Under the pieces are notes generated by a model. That model was not told the origin of the DNA, did no database searches, and worked only from the letters and a program-made list of their open reading frames with translations. A stretch of 64,000 nt of DNA from Thalassomonas sp. RHCl1. GTDB lineage: Bacteria; Pseudomonadota; Gammaproteobacteria; Enterobacterales; Alteromonadaceae. Shown in pieces: positions 17,553 to 24,038 of this stretch. Positions within the stretch are counted from its first letter, which is position 1. Each line of letters starts with the position of its first letter. Made by a program: the position numbers and the translations under genes. The stretch is taken from assembly GCF_947387555.1 (NCBI RefSeq), contig NZ_CANDNZ010000007.1:186001-250000 (forward strand), written 5' to 3'.

Positions 17553-17756
17553 TTATATATCCTGTAAAATTGCCCGTGAGCTCTTGTTTCACGATATCTT
17601 TTTGTTAACCGTGGTTTCATCAAACCAACTCTAGCTTCAAACCTTCTATTTTCCTTCAGCTGCAGCCTTAAAACAAAGTAATGGCTTATGGGGGAGCATT
17701 ATGTATGTTACCCAAATTTAATATGCAAGTGTAATAGGGCATAATCTGAAATTAAC
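17553..17756. other. Gene-free tail of the Y1 element
   Basis: About 200 bases lie between the transposase stop and the right inverted repeat. No gene or clear terminator was seen. Confidence 0.5.
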
Positions 17757-17782
17757 TTTAGGGGTGTCCCTTTCTGTTTTTC

Positions 17783-18175
17783 TGTTCTCATGTAGAACGT
17801 ACCTCTCGATATCTCATTGCCCAAAAAATAGAAAATAAACAAGCGGCATTATTTAATGAAGCGACATTAGCGCTATTTAGCCGCATCCCCGACCATAAAC
17901 GGCTGACGCTCACATTAGATAATGGGAAAGAATTTGCGGCTTTTAAAGCATTAGAAAAGCCGCTGAATTTGACTATTTATTTTGCCGATCCATATTGTTC
18001 CTGGCAAAGAGGTACGAACGAAAACACAAACGGTTTAATTAGAAGGTTCATTCCTAAGAAAACAGATTTTTCAACTATAACTAATGAACAACTTCAAGAA
18101 GTTGTAAACAAAATAAATAGTCGCCCAAGAAAGATATTAAATTACCGTACACCAGAAGAAGTCTTTATTACTTAA
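17783..18175 (+). pseudogene. IS30-family transposase, C-terminal remnant
   Basis: One open frame encodes the integrase-core end of an IS30-type transposase: RTSRYLIAQK, LTLDNGKEFA, IYFADPYCSWQRGTNENTNG, IRRFIPK and RPRKILNYRTPEEVF. The N-terminal half is missing. The fragment begins within a few bases of the inverted repeat of the Y1 element, so that element probably truncated it. The stop is at 18,173-18,175. Confidence 0.88.
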
Positions 18176-18182
18176 AGACTTA

Positions 18183-18216
18183 GCTACTGGTGCACTTGGA
18201 ACATGAATTCGCGGTT
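18183..18216. repeat. Probable right end of the IS30 remnant
   Basis: The sequence following the IS30 stop (GTGCACTTGGAACATGAATT near 18,190-18,209) resembles the terminal repeat of IS30-group elements. This would place the IS/toxin junction near 18,216. It is based on memory of the family and was not checked. Confidence 0.35.
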
Positions 18217-18405
18217 GTTAACCTTATGGTTCAACAAGAGGTTAGAAGTATGCAGTCGGCAATACAAGTAGCAACAAAAAATGGTATGCCTTATCATCAA
18301 CGTTTGACTGTAAATGGTTGGCAAATAGAAATTAGACCTGCATTTAATGAGGGGCAATTACCAACAGTCGTCCATGCACGAAAATTAGGTAGAAAGGAGG
18401 AATAA
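18190..18405 (+). pseudogene. Orphan toxin tail of unknown family
   Basis: About 60 meaningful codons (from about 18,217) encode VQQEVRSMQSAIQVATKNGM, then VNGWQIEIRPAF and LPTVVHARKL. There is no start region. The first codons may belong to the IS30 end. The stop codon abuts the GTG of the next gene. The layout, a headless C-terminal fragment followed immediately by a small gene, matches an orphan polymorphic-toxin tail. I do not recognise the toxin family. Confidence 0.55.
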
Positions 18406-18810
18406 GTGGATATTCAACTACATAAATCGATTGGCCTGGATTTGCTTGAATATTGTGAACGGTTTCCGTCTATGCGATTTAGATGTGAGATAAAAATTGA
18501 TTACTTATATAGTGCTTTGAGTTTCGAATATGATTCTTTATGGGTAGAAAGCAGTGTGTGGGATAATTGGTTAAAACAAATTAAGGAGTTGGATGGCGGA
18601 GATATAGAGCTCGCGGAACTTAGTGATTTAGATCAAGACTTCTATATCTGTGTCACTAAGAGTTCACCGAAGAGTTATGAAATGAGGTTATCGGTAACAG
18701 TAAAGGAAATAGGAAAGCCTGAAGCGAAATTAAATTTATTGTTTGCATTATCATTAGATTGTTTTGCAAAACTACTTGCTAGCTCTGAAGATTTTCCAAT
18801 TATGTGGTGA
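18406..18810 (+). CDS. Putative immunity protein for the unknown toxin tail
   Basis: This 134-residue protein has a GTG start directly after the toxin-tail stop codon (TAA-GTG) and a strong AAAGGAGG ribosome-binding site. No signal peptide or membrane segment is seen. The mixed alpha/beta sequence with LWVESSVWDNWL and an acidic ELDGGDIELAEL stretch loosely recalls WapI-like immunity proteins, but this is weak. A hairpin repeat follows 22 bases after its stop codon. The role is inferred from position. Confidence 0.58.
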   Translation: MDIQLHKSIGLDLLEYCERFPSMRFRCEIKIDYLYSALSFEYDSLWVESSVWDNWLKQIKELDGGDIELAELSDLDQDFYICVTKSSPKSYEMRLSVTVKEIGKPEAKLNLLFALSLDCFAKLLASSEDFPIMW

Positions 18811-18831
18811 TTATAGGAGCAGAAAGGGACA

Positions 18832-18902
18832 CTGTCCCGTTCGTATCGTTCGGACGGTGCTCGGTAATAATTTTGCTGTTTTTTGTTTAAATAAACAGCA
18901 AA
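18832..18902 (+). repeat. Dispersed hairpin repeat, copy 4
   Basis: This is close to identical to copy 1, with the same TGCTGTTT...AAACAGCA stem. It lies just downstream of the third immunity gene. Confidence 0.85.
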
Positions 18903-18916
18903 TATTTTGTTTGCCT

Positions 18917-19050
18917 CAGTAATTTATTCGCTATCTTGCAAATAAATTCCCATGTTTTATAGCAATTGCCCGGTAACCGGGTTACATGTCAAATTTAAGC
19001 CAGAATAAGCCACAACAGGTACAAACGCTTGCCGTGGCTTTTTCGTTTTT
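18917..19050 (+). repeat. Second repeat block (S2)
   Basis: This is nearly identical to 13,438-13,572 and ends in the same CTTGCCGTGGCTTTTT hairpin arm. Confidence 0.75.
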
Positions 19051-19055
19051 AACGG

Positions 19056-19125
19056 CTGTCCCGTTCGTATCGTTCGGACAGTGCTCGGTAATAATTTTGC
19101 TGTTTTTTGTTTAAATAAACAGCAA
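19056..19125 (+). repeat. Dispersed hairpin repeat, copy 5
   Basis: This has the same core as copies 1 and 4. It is followed directly by the palindromic variant of the second block (19,127-19,270). Confidence 0.85.
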
Positions 19126-19126
19126 T

Positions 19127-19270
19127 GATTTTTAATTCTGTAGCAATTTATGGGCAAGCTTGCCCATAAATTTCCCTGACTTTATTAAAACAGCGCCATT
19201 TCAGGGCTAACAGTCAGATTTCAGCCGCCAACAGCCACAGCAAGTATGAACGCTTGCCGTGGCTTTTTTT
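19127..19270 (+). repeat. Second repeat block variant (S4) with terminator
   Basis: This holds the perfect palindrome TTATGGGCAAG/CTTGCCCATAA. It ends in a strong rho-independent terminator at 19,234-19,269: GCCAC-GCAAG pairs with CTTGC-GTGGC with one mismatch, followed by seven T residues. Confidence 0.75.
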
Positions 19271-19289
19271 GTGACGGGCGCTTTGCCCG

Positions 19290-20177
19290 TCAGCTCGGAA
19301 AATAATACCCAGTAAGCAAACCGTGCCAGTCGCTCACCCATATCGCCTTTTTGCCGTGCCGGTTGGCCTTGTTTTGCCATATCTCCACAGGTGTATACCC
19401 GGCAAGGTTTTGGTGGGGCCGTATTTGGTTATACCAACACCTGAATGTTGAAAGCTCGGTTTGCACGCTATGCAAACCCGATAAATCCAGCTGCCGGATT
19501 TTGCTTTTCAGCGTACCGAAGAAGCGCTCAATCCTGCCGTTTTCCCACGGAGAAGCAAGGTGTGTGGTTTGATGCCGTATGCCAAGCAGTTTCAGGGCGG
19601 TGGTAAATAACAGCGAGGTAAAGCAGCGCTCGTTATCCGTGCGTACGTTTTTGGGCAAACCAAATTGCCGTATGGTCTGACATAAAACCAGCAACAGCTG
19701 CGCCGAATGCTTGGTAGGGATTTCCCGCAGCGTCAGGTTTAAGCGCGAGCCGTGTTCTATGATGCCTAAAATGGTCGCCTGTTTGGCTGAAAGTTTAACC
19801 TGAGTCAGATCTAGTCCCCAGGCATGGTTGACGGGAGTTGCGCTTGGCGGCTTTTGTTTTATCTTGCGCTTTATCACTTGCAGCCGATAGCGGTTGGCTT
19901 TGATTTTTTCATAAACAAAGGTTTTTGAAACTGTGGTTTTATCCCCGTAGCTTTGGTTAAAAATCTCTGCCACTTTGCCGCAACCTGCCCCTGAAACAGC
20001 GCTAAGGTAAAGCACCTTATCCACCACCCACTGGGGCTTTTTACGGTTTTTTCCATAGCTGGCCGGGGCCGTTCTTTTGTCGGGCAGGGATTTTGCCCGC
20101 AGGCAATATTTTATGCGCTTTTTGCGGCAAAAAAAACGCTCGAACAGGAAAAACAAAAAGCACAGATATATTGCCAA
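19290..20177 (-). CDS. Integrase-core (DDE) transposase, apparently intact
   Basis: This 295-residue protein has the catalytic triad recognisable as D123 (GLDLTQVKL), D181 (VRTDNERCF) and E217 (WENGRIERFF). It ends in the WYNQIRPHQNLAGYTP segment typical of rve-type transposases of the IS481/IS3 kind. The N-terminal region (residues 45-105) looks helix-turn-helix-like. The predicted start is TTG, so the true N-terminus is uncertain. It is ~80% similar to the dead copy at 13,589-14,564. It shares strand and neighbourhood with a symE gene 183 bases upstream of its own start, so the two may be cotranscribed. Confidence 0.8.
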   Translation of the reverse strand: MAIYLCFLFFLFERFFCRKKRIKYCLRAKSLPDKRTAPASYGKNRKKPQWVVDKVLYLSAVSGAGCGKVAEIFNQSYGDKTTVSKTFVYEKIKANRYRLQVIKRKIKQKPPSATPVNHAWGLDLTQVKLSAKQATILGIIEHGSRLNLTLREIPTKHSAQLLLVLCQTIRQFGLPKNVRTDNERCFTSLLFTTALKLLGIRHQTTHLASPWENGRIERFFGTLKSKIRQLDLSGLHSVQTELSTFRCWYNQIRPHQNLAGYTPVEIWQNKANRHGKKAIWVSDWHGLLTGYYFPS

Positions 20178-20317
20178 TATATCAACACCATGATTCGTCG
20201 GCGAAAAATGGGGGAGTTTAACGTATTTTCCCCGGCAGGCAAGAAAAGGGCAGGGATGGTAAGGCGTTCGGATAGCGTTCGGTAATTTTATCGCACACTT
20301 GTACCGTTTTTATGGTC

Positions 20318-20348
20318 AGCGACTACGCCCTTGCAGGGCGCAGTCGCT
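20318..20348 (-). terminator. Hairpin at the 3' end of symE copy 2
   Basis: Arms AGCGACT and AGTCGCT surround a GCCC...GGGC inner stem. This is the positional equivalent of 14,577-14,608 with different paired bases. On the + strand it is followed by TTGTTTT. Confidence 0.5.
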
Positions 20349-20359
20349 TGTTTTCCCTG

Positions 20360-20644
20360 TTATTGCTTGCCCGCCGGGCCAGAAGGGGCCTGATTGGGTT
20401 TTATGAGCAATGCTCCTTTGTTAACGATTATCGTGACCTTTTCTCCTATGATAAAGCCGGCTTCTCTAAGCCATTTTCCCCGCAGAACGATACAAGGTTC
20501 AAGGTTGACCGGCACATAGTTAATGCCTATGTCTCTGGGTCTTACCTGAGTTCCACTGGTGGTCTCCAGCACTTTGAGCTGGCGGGTGGTAGGATATTTT
20601 TCTTTTGCCGAGCGAGGCTCTGGCGTATGATGATATTCAGCCAT
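20360..20644 (-). CDS. symE: SymE-like toxin, copy 2
   Basis: This 94-residue paralogue of 14,619-14,903 has LEPCIVLRGKWLREAGFIIG and EKVTIIVNKGALLIK, an even closer match to the SymE consensus than copy 1. An in-frame TTG twelve bases further upstream is rejected as the start, because that codon overlaps the GGAG ribosome-binding site. The ATG at 20,642-20,644 has the same spacing as copy 1. It should act on DNA or RNA in the cytoplasm and be silenced by an antisense RNA. It is upstream of the intact transposase on the same strand. Confidence 0.85.
   Translation of the reverse strand: MAEYHHTPEPRSAKEKYPTTRQLKVLETTSGTQVRPRDIGINYVPVNLEPCIVLRGKWLREAGFIIGEKVTIIVNKGALLIKPNQAPSGPAGKQ
20605..20631 (+). 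promoter_or_regulatory. Candidate antisense promoter inside symE copy 2
   Basis: The same TTGCCG and TATGAT boxes with 15-base spacing as in copy 1, lying inside the coding sequence on the opposite strand. Confidence 0.4.
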
Positions 20645-20802
20645 GACGGACTCCAATTAGTTCGTTTTGGTTAGCGACCTCTGAGTGTCTCACCACTCAG
20701 GGGTTGCGACTTGTGTTACAACTGAGGCTCAACCTTTGCTGTAAGCATTATTAAGAAAAGACCAATTCACTGGTTAAAGCAACAGTGGCTTGGTCTTTTT
20801 TT
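20637..20802 (+). ncRNA. Candidate SymR-like antisense RNA, copy 2
   Basis: The leader region is almost identical to 14,896-15,062. It contains a CTGAGTG...CACTCAG hairpin whose stem is kept although the loop differs from copy 1. It ends in the strong terminator at 20,758-20,802. Expression is inferred. Confidence 0.5.
20758..20802 (+). terminator. Strong terminator of the symE-opposite transcript, copy 2
   Basis: Stem AAGACCAA...TTGGTCTT with inner CACTG...CAGTG, then a T-run. Nearly identical to 15,018-15,062. Confidence 0.85.
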
Positions 20803-21186
20803 GTGGGGAGTTTTGAGGAAATGGATTGCGCTCTTTACAGCTGAAAATTGAGGCTGTATTCATCGTTTTTATAGTCCCCATGAAACATAATTGAAGCTAA
20901 CAAAGAAAAAGGCATTCATACTAATTTTCATCGTGATTATTAGTACTGCCGGTAAGTAAAATCTTTTGTTACTTTAGTTTTTATTCTGCGCATAAGTCAG
21001 CTATCCAAACGGCGAAAATTAAAGGGTTGGACTCAGGAGGGGCCCTGCTATATATCTTTTACTTTTTTATTTATCTGAAATTGTTGTGAAGTAGATTGAT
21101 AAACATCAAAAGAAACATTAGCTTAATACGGGGTGAACAAATATTAGCCGCATTGTTCGTATGTCATCAATTAACAAGGAAAAATA
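20803..21186. other. Gene-free stretch after the second SymE cassette
   Basis: Similarity to the first cassette fades out near 20,845. The remainder shows no gene. It should hold the promoter of the small exported protein, but no convincing box pair was seen. Confidence 0.5.
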
Positions 21187-21426
21187 ATGATGAAAAAGAG
21201 TTTAATGTTAAGCACGGTTGCAACGGGTATGATGCTAGCCACTACTTTAATGAGTGCACCGGCGAATGCGCTAAAAGATCCTGATAGCGTTGTCTATCAT
21301 GTCGCGTGTTATAGCGATACTTCTTTCCTGTGGTATGAATTGGCGGATTACTATTCTGAAGCCAGAGAATACGGCTCTATGTGTACTAGGCAAGGCGGTA
21401 CCTATAAAATCACTATCTTGCTTTAA
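21187..21426 (+). CDS. Small exported Cys-containing protein
   Basis: This 79-residue precursor has a clear signal peptide (MMKKSLML, hydrophobic core, cleavage after APANA near residue 28). An AAGGA ribosome-binding site lies just upstream. The mature ~50 residues contain two Cys (ACYS and MCTR), which may form a disulfide. Its mature N-terminus (DPDSVVYHVACYS) matches the start of the larger exported protein on the opposite strand at 21,726-22,181 (DPTTVLDHFMCYD). The two therefore seem to be divergent relatives. Function is unknown. Confidence 0.7.
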   Translation: MMKKSLMLSTVATGMMLATTLMSAPANALKDPDSVVYHVACYSDTSFLWYELADYYSEAREYGSMCTRQGGTYKITILL

Positions 21427-21454
21427 TTTTTTACCGGAATTAAAGGGCTTTATT

Positions 21455-21486
21455 AACCTGAGGTGTTCGCCATCTCAGGTTTTTTA
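21455..21486 (+). terminator. Rho-independent terminator of the small exported protein gene
   Basis: Stem AACCTGAG...CTCAGGTT followed by a run of T residues, 28 bases after the stop codon. Confidence 0.85.
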
Positions 21487-21725
21487 TGGCAGGTCTTTAC
21501 CGGCACCCGTTTTGCGAGCGGTATTCACCGTACTCTCAGCAAATAAGCCCACCGATGGTAAGAGGCTTTTTGCTTAAGGGAAAAAGTTATATAAAGTTTA
21601 AGGCCGATGGGTTAACGCTGCTCTGCGGCTTAAATATGGCCATAACTTCTGGCCATAAATATTGTGATTAATCCCGGGATAACCGATAACACTCAGTATC
21701 GGTGATCAAGTTTAACCGCTGGCTG

Positions 21726-22181
21726 TTATAAATGTTCTTTAAATGTCGGCACACATATCTCCCTGACCTGGTAAACAAAAAGCTCATAATAGGAGCCGAA
21801 TTGGTTATACAGGTTTACACGGGCATTAGCGGCATGGAACTTTTCCGGTTCAACGTTATAGCAGGCCATATGGGCAAATTCGTATTTGATTTTAAAAACT
21901 TTGCCGTCGTGATGCTTTTCTGCCGGGGCGCATAACTTGGTTAGTTCGAGTACCCGGTAATTTTGTCCGAGAAATTGATCGCGAACATCAACCTTAATGT
22001 CTATCGGGGTTGGCTGCTCCACTATGTCGTAACACATAAAGTGGTCCAGAACGGTTGTCGGGTCTTCGGCGGCGATCACTGCACTGTTATTTGCCGCTGC
22101 TTGTCCGCACAAGGCGATTGCCAGCAGGCCGGTTGCCATAATAGCCGTGTTTTTTTTATCCGTATGGTATAAACGTTTCAT
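21726..22181 (-). CDS. Exported protein with two Cys-Tyr repeat units
   Basis: This 151-residue precursor has a signal peptide ending near QAAA. The mature part holds two copies of a unit of the form H-x-x-C-Y, then an N-Q-F-G or D-Q-F-like segment, then a Cys-Pro (DHFMCYD...DQFLGQNY...LCAP and AHMACYN...NQFGSYYE...ICVP). This pattern resembles a DUF7450-type domain. The ATG at 22,181 is preferred to an in-frame ATG two codons upstream, because AAGGA is then 6 bases away rather than adjacent. It is probably periplasmic or secreted; function unknown. Confidence 0.7.
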   Translation of the reverse strand: MKRLYHTDKKNTAIMATGLLAIALCGQAAANNSAVIAAEDPTTVLDHFMCYDIVEQPTPIDIKVDVRDQFLGQNYRVLELTKLCAPAEKHHDGKVFKIKYEFAHMACYNVEPEKFHAANARVNLYNQFGSYYELFVYQVREICVPTFKEHL

Positions 22182-23101
22182 TGTCATTCCTTATCCGTTG
22201 AAAATTAGAATATTTGGCATGGAAAAATGCGGCACAAAAAAGCACGTGCAGGCAATATTTCTAGCCGGATAACTTTATGGCGGGGAAACTAAACTCCCTG
22301 GTTTCCATACCAAGAGCAAAGCCGGGTTGAGTATAGGCAACAAGGATTGAAAATACCGGGAAGTGAATATTTAACCAAGATATTGATAATCATAGAAAAG
22401 TAAGTGTTTCTTATTAAAAGCACTGAGAACTCAACAGATTACCGTCAAAAAAGATTATTTACTGATTAAACGCTAACTTTTTAACATCAAAGGAAATAAT
22501 GGGGTGAGCGGTCTGGATGTCAGGTATTTGCTTACAGGAAAAAAGGAAAATGCTTATGCCGTTGGCATATTTTTCATTTCAAGAGGGAAAATCGCCAATT
22601 AGCTAGAACAAGTGCCTTCAGACGGCATATAGATGGAATCCAGGGGCATACTGAGCATTTGCTATTATTGATTTTGCTTTTCTTATTATTGAAATCCATA
22701 AGGACAGGGCATGAAATACCTAACTTGGTCGTTAATCACCTGTGTAATATTAACTGGCTAATATTTTCTGAAATTATTCTTTTGACAACCTTGTTGTAAA
22801 TTCTTGTAAACAAGTTCTTTACATTATTAACGTTTGTGTTAACGTGGTTTTGATTTTTTGAAACAAGATGTTGATACAGACTTAGGTTAATTGAAAAACG
22901 TAATCTATTTTAAGGCACTTGGAGCTCTATAAATCAATTGAAGAATCGAAATTAATTCGATGCCGTATTTCAGGATGATGTTGAATGTTCTATACAAGTT
23001 GCTTGCGAAGCAGAAGTGATTTTTTAATTATTAGAAAGCCAATGTTTAGATTTTGTTTTGCAAGAACTAAGCACTAATATGCATGTTTCTCAACGCTCTC
23101 A
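22182..23101. other. Large intergenic region, 0.9 kb
   Basis: No full gene was seen. At 22,711-22,761 an ATG with a good upstream AAGGA opens a 16-codon frame (MKYLTWSLITCVILTG, then stop). It looks like the start of a lipoprotein or secretory signal peptide and is probably a gene remnant. The rest is AT-rich. A TTGACA-like box occurs near 22,782. Confidence 0.4.
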
Positions 23102-23923
23102 TTGTTTCAAAAAGCCGTGTTAATCGTGTTAGTTATCAGGCGTGGCTTTCTCTTATTTAATTTCTTTTATTTTGTTGAAAGTAAAGGGGGTCTAGCGGAA
23201 AAATTACCAATTAAGCACTCGGACGTGTCAATTGAAACATTAATCCGGTTGCCCCGGATAATTCTTGGCGACAATAAAAAAGGGATCCGGCAGAGACAAA
23301 ACTGGATAGTTCCCTCGCAGTGGAAAGCAAATAGGTTCCTCCCTCCGGCGCAATTTGTTCCCGAATATTTAGCTTATGGGCTGGTTTTTTTCAATTCATC
23401 CCGCCAGGATCCTATGCAAAAAGTCATTATCGGAGCTTGCCTGTTCGTTTATATCCACCGTTTTAGTGACGGTAACGGTCACGTATTCAGGATCCTGATA
23501 GGCAGTGCATTTGAACCGGCAGGTTCGTTTGTTTTTAACCCCATATTTTTCCATTTAGTAAGTGACTCGGCTCATTTTTTAAGCGGTATATCCGCATTTG
23601 CCATTAAAAGCTGTCAGGGCTTCAATCATCCGTACTGGCAAGGTGCTTTTACCAGGGATCAACAATTAACCATATTCACTGATAAATATTTAGCGGATAT
23701 TTGTAATAAGTTCATGACCAAGCTGGCATCAACTTCACTTTTCCATAAAGCAAAGTCCCTTATTAATTTTCTTTGGCAGCGAACTTTGATGTGTGAGTCA
23801 GGGGTGATAAAGCCCTTTGACCGCCACAAAAGCTTTGCGGTGTCAGATATTGGCAGAGTTAGTTCAATATCGAATTTTACATCAACACAAATTATGACAT
23901 CCGGTAAGAGCGATTATTTTTGA
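23102..23923 (+). CDS. Fic-motif protein (divergent)
   Basis: This 273-residue frame has a near-canonical Fic motif, HRFSDGNGHVFR, starting at His119. The family consensus is HxFx[D/E]GNGRxxR. Fic enzymes transfer AMP or other nucleotide parts to target proteins using that His. Here the usual first Arg after GNG is His, so activity may differ. An upstream PPAQFVPEYLAYGLVFF segment fits the helix preceding the Fic loop. The first ~30 residues are hydrophobic and the start is TTG without a clear ribosome-binding site, so the N-terminus is doubtful. A GTG at 23,117 is an alternative. The gene may be decaying. It lies just upstream of the RHS gene on the same strand. Confidence 0.6.
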   Translation: MFQKAVLIVLVIRRGFLLFNFFYFVESKGGLAEKLPIKHSDVSIETLIRLPRIILGDNKKGIRQRQNWIVPSQWKANRFLPPAQFVPEYLAYGLVFFNSSRQDPMQKVIIGACLFVYIHRFSDGNGHVFRILIGSAFEPAGSFVFNPIFFHLVSDSAHFLSGISAFAIKSCQGFNHPYWQGAFTRDQQLTIFTDKYLADICNKFMTKLASTSLFHKAKSLINFLWQRTLMCESGVIKPFDRHKSFAVSDIGRVSSISNFTSTQIMTSGKSDYF

Positions 23924-24038
23924 ATGCCCGGAAATGTTTGCCGCCGGGACAAAAATAGCTCAGGCGATTTATTTAAAGCCAGGGAAAAACAAGTTTCATA
24001 ACCAGCAACAAGACTAAGAAAAACTAAATGGAGAAGTA

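Larger units (their letters stand above)
16472..17778. mobile_element. Y1-transposase element bounded by 22-bp inverted repeats
   Basis: AACAGAAAGAGACACCCCTAAA at 16,472-16,493 is repeated inverted at 17,757-17,778 with one mismatch in 22. The only gene inside is the Y1 transposase. IS200/IS605 elements and REP-associated transposases normally use small hairpins rather than long terminal inverted repeats. The two ends may therefore be paired REP-like sequences. Confidence 0.65.

Noticed and set aside
20312-20674. A 120-codon open frame opposite symE copy 2 (and a similar one opposite copy 1)
   Set aside because: It mirrors symE and its leader. The SymE motifs on the minus strand and the good ribosome-binding site decide the strand.
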